Part shown: one piece after another, positions 1-6,000 of the stretch
Layout of the letters: each line of letters starts with the position of its first letter
Position numbering within the stretch: position 1 is the first letter of the stretch
NCBI GenBank assembly: GCA_013812565.1
Contig: JACCTF010000333.1
Span: forward strand, 1-6,533
From: Pyrinomonadaceae bacterium
GTDB taxonomy: Bacteria > Acidobacteriota > Blastocatellia > Pyrinomonadales > Pyrinomonadaceae
DNA: 6,533 nucleotides
Direction of reading: 5' to 3'
Translations under genes and position numbers: made by a program
The notes under the pieces: model-generated
What the model was told of the DNA's origin: nothing
The model's database searches: none
Seen by the model: only the letters and a program-made list of their open reading frames with translations

Positions 1-646
1 CCGTAACGCCTTCGAGTTCCACTCCGTTGATGACAACAAACTGCCGACCCACCTCGATGTCTCTGATGAAGCGCCGCAAATTAGGATACTGACCCTCAAC
101 TGTGAGGCCGATGCCTGTGCCGGGGAAGACGCTCTGCTTAGTATTCCCCGTCGCACGCATACCCGCCGAAGCGCTCGAGAGCTGCAAAGGGTCAAGCGGA
201 GTGAAACTCATAACCGCGGTGGGCCGCAATCCGTTGCGGCGAATTAACTCATTGAGTTCTCTGATCACTGCCGTCCGGCCTTCGCTCTGCAGAGTGAGAT
301 GATCTGCTTCAAAATTCTGTACGCTGTTGATGATATCTGCAGCGGTCACTTGTGCGCCGCCGGCGTTTGCCGCGGTCGAGTTGCGCAAACGCTTCTGCAC
401 CTGTTGAAGTTCGCGCTGCTGATTATCGAGGCGCGCACGAGCCGGCGCGAGCAGAGAGAAATAAGCGAGGATGGCTACACCAAGCAGCGCAAATGAAGCT
501 GCCATCGCAAGCATTTCAGGAGCGTCAAACATCCGGCCGCGGCGCGACTGCCGCAGAACACCTAAGCGCGTTTGGAGGGCAGAGCGCGCATGCGCCATCC
601 ATCCGCTCGTTTCGCCCTTATCAGTTTTCCCTGACTCGTTCTTCAT
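1..646 (-). CDS. pilO: PilO-like type IV pilus inner-membrane protein, partial (C-terminus beyond the left edge)
   Basis: The minus-strand frame opens with ATG at 646-644 and stays open for 215 codons to position 1, so the C-terminus lies outside the window. The N-terminal ~45 residues are basic and probably cytoplasmic. One membrane segment follows at about residues 45-68 (LAMAASFALLGVAILAYF). A short charged coiled-coil stretch covers about 68-92. The periplasmic part then contains GLTVEGQYPNLRRFIRDIEV (about 180-199) followed by FVVINGVELEG. This pattern, a beta strand, Y-x-x-L-x-x-F helix and second strand, is typical of the PilO ferredoxin-like fold. PilO pairs with PilN in the inner membrane and links the cytoplasmic motor to the PilQ secretin through PilP (family knowledge). 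The start overlaps the pilN stop in an ATGA, which indicates translational coupling and supports the assignment. A GspM-type secretion homologue is the main alternative, but the PilN neighbour favours PilO. Confidence 0.83.
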   Translation of the reverse strand, partial: MKNESGKTDKGETSGWMAHARSALQTRLGVLRQSRRGRMFDAPEMLAMAASFALLGVAILAYFSLLAPARARLDNQQRELQQVQKRLRNSTAANAGGAQVTAADIINSVQNFEADHLTLQSEGRTAVIRELNELIRRNGLRPTAVMSFTPLDPLQLSSASAGMRATGNTKQSVFPGTGIGLTVEGQYPNLRRFIRDIEVGRQFVVINGVELEGVT

Positions 647-1287
647 TGAGTTTCGCTGTTTGATATAAGAGTTACTGCCGAAGACGCTACTTTCGCCGTA
701 TCGGTTGCAACGCTCGGCAGAACCGTGCGCGGCGTGTAGTAGACTCTTAGCGTTAATTCAGTGCCGCTCTGGCCTCTATCAGTTCTCGTCTGCTCTGCAA
801 CGGGATCGGCAACAAAGATGTCAGTGCGATTCATTTCGGTCATCATGCCGACAACTTCGATTGGCGTTCGGCTTATCACTGTTAAATCTAACTCGCTCCG
901 CGTCTGCCCATCGCGCTGCTGAACTTCGCGCACACGGATGCGCGTCACACGCACGTTCACCGGCACCGTGGCTTCCAAATCTGCCAGCAGCCGCGACCAC
1001 GAAAACTGTTTACGATCAACCAATAGGTGCGCCGCTTTGAGCGTCTCGGCTTGATCAGTCGATAACTCCTGGTTCATGCGCGCGGCTTGTTCGCGTAGAG
1101 ATTCGGTTTGCCGATTTGCTTCGCTAAGATCACGCTCAATCGCACGAAACTCCTTGTTCGTCCGCCCGGTCTCAAGCGTAATTAGAACGAGCGCCACGAG
1201 CGAAGCACACACGGTCACGGCCGTGACCACCCACGGCAGTGTGCGATTGCGAAAAGGCTGGCTCGCGAGATTGAGATGGACTATCAC
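643..1287 (-). CDS. pilN: PilN-like type IV pilus assembly protein
   Basis: This is a 214-residue bitopic inner-membrane protein. The N-terminus carries the motif HLNLASQPFRNR (residues 4-15), matching the cytoplasmic INL-type motif by which PilN binds PilM in characterised pili (family knowledge). One membrane helix spans about 18-38, followed by a charged coiled coil at about 42-85. A ferredoxin-like periplasmic domain starts near WSRLLADLEATVP (97-109) and continues with strands VRVTRIRV and SELDLTVISR. Length and layout fit PilN (Fimbrial assembly family). The start is GTG at 1287-1285: an in-frame TAA lies eight codons upstream with no ATG between, and I see no clear Shine-Dalgarno sequence. 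The stop overlaps the pilO start. No pilM precedes it: the region upstream is non-coding on this strand and the next gene, ribA, is divergent. Confidence 0.85.
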   Translation of the reverse strand: MIVHLNLASQPFRNRTLPWVVTAVTVCASLVALVLITLETGRTNKEFRAIERDLSEANRQTESLREQAARMNQELSTDQAETLKAAHLLVDRKQFSWSRLLADLEATVPVNVRVTRIRVREVQQRDGQTRSELDLTVISRTPIEVVGMMTEMNRTDIFVADPVAEQTRTDRGQSGTELTLRVYYTPRTVLPSVATDTAKVASSAVTLISNSETQ

Positions 1288-1334
1288 TGTCTTTGTAAGT
1301 TGCTCAGGTTATGCTCTAAGTTTATTTAGCCATG

Positions 1335-1358
1335 TTTGACTGCATTATATTTGACAGC
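1335..1358 (+). repeat. Short direct repeat TTTGAC-N-GC flanking the pilN -10
   Basis: TTTGACTGC at 1335-1343 recurs as TTTGACAGC at 1350-1358, a 15-bp start-to-start offset, with an AT-rich hexamer between. Half-sites repeated in this way can be operator boxes for a dimeric regulator. The second copy also contains a perfect TTGACA (1351-1356) but has no matching -10 downstream on the plus strand. Two copies of a 9-mer can also arise by chance. Confidence 0.25.
1344..1349 (-). promoter_or_regulatory. Possible -10 element of the pilNO operon
   Basis: The minus strand reads TATAAT at 1349-1344, a perfect sigma-70-type -10 hexamer. It would place transcription start near 1337 and give a leader of about 50 nt before the GTG of pilN. 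No good -35 is found at 16-18 nt; the best match (CTGTAA at 1376-1371) is 21 nt away. The element lies between two copies of TTTGAC, so an activator could compensate for the missing -35. This is inference from a single hexamer. Confidence 0.3.
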
Positions 1359-1379
1359 GGCAGTGAGACTTTACAGAAG

Positions 1380-1449
1380 CCTTTGCCTCGGTCGGGGAAG
1401 CATACACGCCGGTAGCAAAGGGAGGCAACCATGAGCGTTCCTTTCCCCG
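1380..1449 (+). other. Overlapping inverted repeats that could mask a ribosome-binding site
   Basis: Two mutually exclusive 7-bp helices share the same left arm. CCTTTGC (1380-1386) can pair with GCAAAGG (1415-1421), and TTGCCTC (1383-1389) can pair with GAGGCAA (1422-1428). Both right arms cover part of the Shine-Dalgarno sequence of the small ORF at 1431. A third helix, CGGGGAA (1393-1399) with TTCCCCG (1443-1449), crosses the second in a pseudoknot-like arrangement and reaches into the small ORF's first codons. Complementarity is read directly; folding and function are inferred. Confidence 0.35.
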
Positions 1450-1595
1450 GCCTTCACTTACACGCACCGGATGCGGATCGGTTGCAGAAGATCGATGTAT
1501 CGGGAACGCAAGTTTTGCATCAGCAGCCTTCTTGTCGCTTGTATAAGCTTGCTCCTATAATTCTTATTAGCCTTAAATGTTTTGCAACTTGCTGA
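1431..1595 (+). CDS. Candidate 54-residue small protein or leader peptide
   Basis: An ATG at 1431 is preceded by AAAGGGAGG at 1417-1425 with a 5-nt gap, one of the two best ribosome-binding sites in the window. The frame runs 54 codons to TGA at 1593-1595. The product starts MSVPFPGLHLHAPDADRLQK and ends in a short hydrophobic stretch (LAPIILISLKCFATC) with three cysteines at 35, 50 and 54. I recognise no family. Its last third overlaps the candidate ribA promoter, and its ribosome-binding site could be masked by the inverted repeats listed above, so it may be a regulatory leader or simply fortuitous. No convincing promoter is seen directly before it. Confidence 0.3.
   Translation: MSVPFPGLHLHAPDADRLQKIDVSGTQVLHQQPSCRLYKLAPIILISLKCFATC
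1532..1561 (+). promoter_or_regulatory. Candidate sigma-70-type promoter for ribA
   Basis: TTGTCG (1532-1537) and a perfect TATAAT (1556-1561) are separated by 18 bp on the plus strand. Transcription would begin near 1568, giving a leader of about 130 nt before the TTG of ribA. The site lies in the AT-rich part of the intergenic region. The -35 matches consensus at four of six positions. Confidence 0.45.
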
Positions 1596-1597
1596 AC

Positions 1598-1665
1598 GAG
1601 AGAGGTAGATACCCGAGGTGCAAAGCCTCCGTCTCTTCTGCTCATCGCTTCGCGCAGACAATGAG
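1598..1665 (+). other. Possible structured ribA leader with a three-way-junction-like fold
   Basis: An outer helix AGAGA (1599-1603) with TCTCT (1632-1636), extendable by a G-U pair, encloses two small hairpins: GGT/ACC (1604-1606/1611-1613) and GAGGT/GCCTC (1615-1619/1625-1629, loop GCAAA). A second hairpin, CTCAT (1641-1645) with ATGAG (1661-1665), follows. It lies between the likely ribA promoter and the ribosome-binding site, where a leader regulator would sit. I do not see the conserved core of the FMN riboswitch, the element expected before riboflavin genes. Helices are short, so this remains tentative. Confidence 0.25.
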
Positions 1666-1683
1666 GAATACCGAAAAGCTGTT

Positions 1684-1689
1684 TGAGGA
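1684..1689 (+). promoter_or_regulatory. Ribosome-binding site that supports the TTG start of ribA
   Basis: GAGGAA lies 9 nt before the TTG at 1699. The next in-frame candidate, GTG at 1729, has no such element upstream, so the TTG is preferred. Confidence 0.55.
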
Positions 1690-1698
1690 ATTAATCAT

Positions 1699-2334
1699 TT
1701 GAAAGAAGAACAAGAACTTATCTCAAGCGTGCCGCGCACTCTCTCGGTTGAGCGTGCGGCTGTTGCACGACTACCAACCGAAGTAGGCGAGTTCAAGATT
1801 GCCGGCTATTGCTCGCTTATCAGCGACGAAGAATTTGTCGCCTTGTTCAAGGGCGAAATGCAAGGGAACGTTCCGACCTTAGTGCGCATTCACTCGCAGT
1901 GCCTGACCGGCGATGTCTTCGGCTCGACCAAGTGCGACTGCCGCCTTCAACTCCACTACGCGATGGAGATGATCGAACAGGAAGGGCGCGGCGCTATCGT
2001 CTATCAGCTTCAAGAAGGGCGCGGCATCGGCATCATCAACAAAATTCGCGCCTACGCTCTGCAGGACGCGGGCGCCGATACCGTAGAAGCTAATGAACAA
2101 CTAGGGCTTGCCGTTGATCTACGCGAGTATCGCCAATGCGCCGAGGTGCTGCTCGATCTTGGATTGCGCCGGGTCCGCTTCCTATCAAATAACCCATTGA
2201 AGTTGCAGGCTGCGAAAGACGCCGGCCTAGAGGTCGAGCATGTCGCCCTCGAAGTTGAATCCTCAGACGCCGCCGCACATTACCTCCGCACAAAGAAGCA
2301 GAAGCTGGGTCACTTGTTAGAAACAATCAGATGA
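1699..2334 (+). CDS. ribA: GTP cyclohydrolase II (riboflavin biosynthesis), stand-alone
   Basis: The 211-residue protein opens the imidazole ring of GTP, giving 2,5-diamino-6-ribosylamino-4(3H)-pyrimidinone 5'-phosphate, formate and pyrophosphate, the first committed step to riboflavin. Family signatures are all present. [21 protein letters not shown] supplies the three zinc-binding cysteines (C68, C79, C81). [19 protein letters not shown] (105-123) is the nucleotide-binding segment. D140 and R142 in VDLREY match the catalytic Asp-x-Arg, and SNNPLK (163-168) and the ending [13 protein letters not shown] are also typical. Length fits the single-domain enzyme; there is no fused DHBP synthase domain as in RibBA. 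The start is TTG, with GAGGAA upstream; GTG at codon 11 is an alternative. The family core begins near [11 protein letters not shown], so about 16 N-terminal residues are extra. No other rib gene is in the window. A secreted unknown protein follows after 43 bp on the same strand. Confidence 0.93.
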   Translation: MKEEQELISSVPRTLSVERAAVARLPTEVGEFKIAGYCSLISDEEFVALFKGEMQGNVPTLVRIHSQCLTGDVFGSTKCDCRLQLHYAMEMIEQEGRGAIVYQLQEGRGIGIINKIRAYALQDAGADTVEANEQLGLAVDLREYRQCAEVLLDLGLRRVRFLSNNPLKLQAAKDAGLEVEHVALEVESSDAAAHYLRTKKQKLGHLLETIR

Positions 2335-2377
2335 AGATGACGCTGATGAACCGTCATGTCGAGCGAGCGAGCAAGCT

Positions 2378-2983
2378 ATGTACGTGTGCAGATTGGCAAT
2401 CACGGCTGCGGTCTTGATGTTTTCTGCTGTGACTCCCCTTGTTGCACGGCAACGCCCGGCACCTGGTCCATCAATGCGCGAGCGTGAATTACACGACCGC
2501 GAGATGGGGTTGAGGAATATTGGACGCGAGATCAAAGTCCCCACCAATGAGCGCCAACAGAAACTACTGTTTGAACAAAACAAAGAAAATTTCAAGCGCA
2601 TACAACTCCTTAACAACGAATTGATGCGCGCCGCTTCCGTTAGCAACGCTCTCAATTACCAACGAGTCGCTGACAAAGCGGCGGAAGTCAGAAAGCGCGC
2701 CAATCAACTGAAATCCGCTCTTCCACTTCCTCCACCGGAGAGCGGTCAAATGACCCGACAATCACCGCAAGATACGCTTGATGATAAGCAGTTGAGAGCA
2801 TTGCTGTCGAAGCTCGATCAGACGATTGCCGATTTTGTCGTTAACCCGGTCTTCCGGCAACCGCTGATAAACGACAAGCACTTGAATAAGGCCAGCCTCG
2901 ATCTTGAAACCATCGCCGAACTCAGCCGCAGTATCAGCAAGGCCGCCGAAAAGCTGCACAAGAAGTCTGCCGTCAAGCCTTAA
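2378..2983 (+). CDS. Exported helical protein of unknown function
   Basis: The 201-residue protein begins with a likely signal peptide: CRLAITAAVLMFSAVTPLVA is a basic then hydrophobic run, with a cleavage site probably near VARQ at 22-25. It is not an obvious lipoprotein. The mature part is rich in Arg, Lys, Glu and Gln. Amphipathic helices are likely at about 33-50, 57-86 and 92-113, then comes a proline-rich hinge (SALPLPPPESG, 113-123). A C-terminal domain follows with KLDQTIADFVVNPVFRQP (145-162) and a helix containing LDLETIAELSRSISKAAEKL. I recognise no named family or catalytic motif. The start ATG at 2378 has only a weak ribosome-binding site, after a GAGC triplet repeat (2361-2372). 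The 43-bp gap after ribA suggests cotranscription, perhaps without functional linkage. It could be a periplasmic or envelope structural protein; function is unknown. Confidence 0.72.
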   Translation: MYVCRLAITAAVLMFSAVTPLVARQRPAPGPSMRERELHDREMGLRNIGREIKVPTNERQQKLLFEQNKENFKRIQLLNNELMRAASVSNALNYQRVADKAAEVRKRANQLKSALPLPPPESGQMTRQSPQDTLDDKQLRALLSKLDQTIADFVVNPVFRQPLINDKHLNKASLDLETIAELSRSISKAAEKLHKKSAVKP

Positions 2984-3052
2984 CAACTTTCCGCTTCGTT
3001 ATCAATCCAAACAAAAGGAGGCAGCTAATAAATGCTGCCTCCTGAAAGTTGT
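2983..3052. repeat. Nested inverted repeat between convergent genes
   Basis: An outer 9-bp inverted repeat, ACAACTTTC (2983-2991) with GAAAGTTGT (3044-3052), encloses an inner perfect 10-bp one, AGGAGGCAGC (3016-3025) with GCTGCCTCCT (3034-3043). The inner and outer right arms abut, so the two helices could stack coaxially, leaving about 24 unpaired nt on the left side. The left outer arm begins at the last base of the upstream gene's stop codon. Confidence 0.7.
3007..3043 (-). terminator. Rho-independent terminator of the TonB-dependent receptor gene
   Basis: Read on the minus strand, a perfect 10-bp GC-rich stem (AGGAGGCAGC, 8-nt loop, GCTGCCTCCT) is followed by TTTGTTTGG, a T-rich tail. 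It begins 34 nt past the receptor's TAA. On the plus strand the same hairpin is followed by GAAAGTTG with no T-run, so it should terminate the leftward transcript better than the rightward one, though it may also stabilise the 3' end of the rightward mRNA. Confidence 0.8.
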
Positions 3053-3076
3053 CGTTGACCGGACGTTATGTCGAAC

Positions 3077-6000
3077 TTAGAAATCAAACCTGAGGGCTAA
3101 CTGAATAACCCGCGGGTTGCTGCTGAACACGTTCTGCGGGCGGTTGAAATCCGTATTGCCAGCAAATATTGAGTTCACCTGTGACACGCCGGTAGTGGAT
3201 ATCGGATCCACGCTGTTAACGGAACCAGGGGTGAACTGTGCATGGTTGAAAGCATTAAAGAAGTCAGCACGGAGTTGAATCCTCCTCGGGCTTTCTGCAT
3301 CTCCAATTCGGAAGTTTTTGAAGATCGAGAAGTCGAGATTGTTGATGCGCGGCAGTTGCAGCGTGTTGCGGGCGGAGTTCGCAATCACCCCGTTGCCCGC
3401 CTGAATGTACTCCGCGTTCGGATTGTTGGCCAAGTAGCCGATGGTGCGCGAGGCGTTGGATTGAGCGCAACTGTTGTTCGGGTTAAACGACGTGCAGGTT
3501 CTCAGCAGCGGGGTGACGGTGCTTCCAGTGTCCCTGACGCCGCCGGGATTCCTGATGGCGCGGTCGCCGGCGGAATCGCCGTTTAAGTTCGCGTCGTTGC
3601 CGCTTCGCACGGTCGCCTTCTGGCCCGACTCGATGGTGTATGTGCCGGCGAAGTTGAAGCCGCCGAGCGCCACCCTCAAGAAGTTGTTCGAGCTGGTTCT
3701 GAAGAACGGCAACTCGTAAATGCTGGAGATGACGAAGCGATGGCGACGGTCGAGCGCGGAATCGGCGCGCTCGGCGCGCAAGTTCTGGAAGTCCTCGACG
3801 CGGCGCGGCGAAAGCACGGTCGAAAACACTTCGGCCGTTGTGTCGTCGATCAGGTGGCTCCAAGTGTAAGCCGCCGTAGTTTGGAAGCCGTTCGTGAAGC
3901 GGCGGGTCAACTGCCCCGAACCAGCGTGGTAAGTGGAGTTGCCGTTCGAGAGGAAGCCAACCAGATTGCCGCCGGTGAAGCCGGCGTTGGCGTACCGAGG
4001 CACGAAGTTCGAACGCAGGTTGATCTGCCCGAGGTCGAGCGCGGTGGCATCAATCTGTGCCTGCGTCGGTCGGCTGAAGAAAGTCGGCAGGCCGGAGAGC
4101 CCGTTGCCAACCTTATTCTGGCGGTTGAGGCGATTCTGCGTCAGCAGGTGAACGCCGCGCGTGCCGAGATAGCGCAGCTCGAAAGAGTAGTCTTGCAGGA
4201 ACTGTCGCTGGAAGCTGGCGGTGTACGTGATCGAGTACGGCACTTCCTGATCGGGAATGAACGAGCCGGTCACGAGGCGGGCGACTGCCGGATCGGTCAG
4301 GCCGCCGGTCGGATTCGGGCCGATGCCGCCGTTAGCGAGGAAGTTCTGGATCGGGACGGGCAATTCAGGATCGACGTCGACGGTCTGCTGCGCTTGCGGC
4401 GGGTTCGACAGGATGTACAAATTGTCGAAGATGTAGTCGTAGCCGAGCGAGAAGCCGGCTCGGATCGAACTCTTGCCGCCCGAGCCGAAGAGGCTGCCGA
4501 GCAACCCGTCGTTGAAGTCCGGCGAGTAGGCGAAGCCGATCTTCGGGGCGAAGTTCCTCGTCTGCGCTTTCGGGGCGTTGAACTCGACGAGGCCGGGCAC
4601 CGAAGCGAGGCTGTTAGCCGCCTGGAACTGCGCGCCGAGCGGCACTCCCTGATATGAGTAACCGAGGCCGAGGTTGAGCGTCAGATTCGGGCGCACGCGG
4701 TAATCGTCTTGGAAGAACGCGAAGAGAATCCGCTGATTGCCGTAGTAGGTGTTGCCGCCGACGTTACGTTCGGCCAGCGAGTCCGGACTGATGTCGCGCA
4801 AGAATCGCTCAGTCGTCAAGTATTGGTAGTCGCCGCGCTCGCGCTGCACGAAGCGTTGCGGCGAGATGATGTTGCGGAAGTCGCCGCCGAACTTGAACGA
4901 GTGATTGCCCGCGAGGTAGGTCACGTTGTTGACGACTTGATAATTGTTCTCGATGCCGGACTGTGGGGCGTTCCCGCTGGGGCCGATGTCGATAGCGAGA
5001 TCGAGCAACCCGACGTTCGGGAACACATCGAGGCCGGGGAAGTTGAAGTCCGGCACGGGGAAGCTGTTCGACGAACGGCGGAAGGCGAGCCGCGTTTCGT
5101 TGATCAGGTTCGACGAGAAGTTGTGCAGTAAGGTGTAAGAGAACAACCGCTGCTTGCTCGGGACGGGGGCGAAGAAGATCGGCAGGTTGGCCGAGTTGTC
5201 GATGTCCGCGAGGTTGGTGAAGGTGAAGCGGAACCGGTGCTGCGTAGCTTCGCTCTGGTTGTAGTCGAAGTTAATGACCGCGTGGTTCTGCTTAAAGAAG
5301 TTCGGGGCGTCAAAGGTCACATTGCCGATGGGCACCTGCTGTCCGCTCACGGTAATGAACCCGGCGTCGTTAATCGGGGCGCGCGGGACAAAGCGGTTAA
5401 AGACCGAAAGGTTTCCCACGGAGAGGCCCGGAATGGAATTGATCGTCGCGAGGCCGGCCGCCGTCGGCGTGGTGATGCCGCCCGCCGCCGCCGCGCTGCC
5501 GGTTTGCAGCCGCTCGTAAGACGTGAAGAAAAAGAGCTTGTCCCGCAGTTTATAGAGTGTCGGGCCGCCCTCGTTAAAGCCCGGGAAAAAGACCGGGCCG
5601 CCCAAGTTGTATCCGCCGCGGAAGTAGTCGGAACGCGGCTGACGCGTGCCCCCCAGCGGATCATTGTCCTCGCGCACGACGCCGGCGTTCTTCTGTAGCG
5701 TGTCGAGCGCGTTGAGGTAGCGGTTGCGGAAGAAACCGTAAAAAGAGCCGTGGAAGTCGTTCGTGCCGCTCTTGGTAACGGTGATGAACTGGCCGCCGTT
5801 GGAGCGCTGAAACTCGGCGGAGAATTGATTCTGCAACAGCGAGAACTCGGCGACTTCTTCCGGCGAGATGTAGCTCTGCGGGCCGGTCACGGATTTGTCG
5901 TTATTGTCTATGCCGTCCAAGACGAAGTTGTTGTTGCGCGGGCGCTGGCCGCCGACCGAGCCGCCCGTGCCGACGCCGACGCCGCCGCTGCTCGAGACGC

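Larger units (their letters stand above)
1288..1698. other. Divergent intergenic region between pilN and ribA
   Basis: These 411 bp separate two divergent genes and hold no gene of ordinary size. Seen here are a -10-like element for pilN, a direct repeat of TTTGAC, a small ORF with a strong ribosome-binding site, a good promoter candidate for ribA, and several complementary segments that could form regulatory RNA structure. It is more AT-rich than the flanking genes around 1320-1350 and 1540-1590. Each element is listed separately. Confidence 0.8.

Noticed and set aside
705..1040. Plus-strand frame opposite pilN
   Set aside because: It lies inside pilN, which has a membrane helix, coiled coil and family motif on the minus strand; the plus-strand product has no recognisable feature.
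1458..1661. 67-codon minus-strand frame in the intergenic region
   Set aside because: No ribosome-binding site, a basic low-information product, and overlap with the better-supported plus-strand promoter and leader.
1380..1698. FMN or cyclic-di-GMP riboswitch
   Set aside because: The segment GTGCAAAGCCTCCG (1618-1631) recalls the ACGCAAAGCC strand of the cyclic-di-GMP-I motif, but the partner GGCAAACC strand and the tetraloop helix are missing. The conserved FMN core is also absent.
2331..2417. 28-codon frame beginning at an ATG that overlaps the ribA stop
   Set aside because: It runs out of frame into the signal-peptide region of the next gene and has no family character. The frame at 2378 gives a proper signal peptide and a long helical protein.
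3015..3058. 8-codon frame (ATG 3032) after AAGGAGG
   Set aside because: The apparent ribosome-binding site is the left arm of the terminator stem, and the product of eight residues is best explained as coincidence.
3740..4657. 305-codon plus-strand frame opposite the receptor gene
   Set aside because: The translation is a low-complexity Arg/Ala/Glu/Val-rich string without domain character. It mirrors the GC-rich codon bias of the receptor on the other strand, where a full family match exists.
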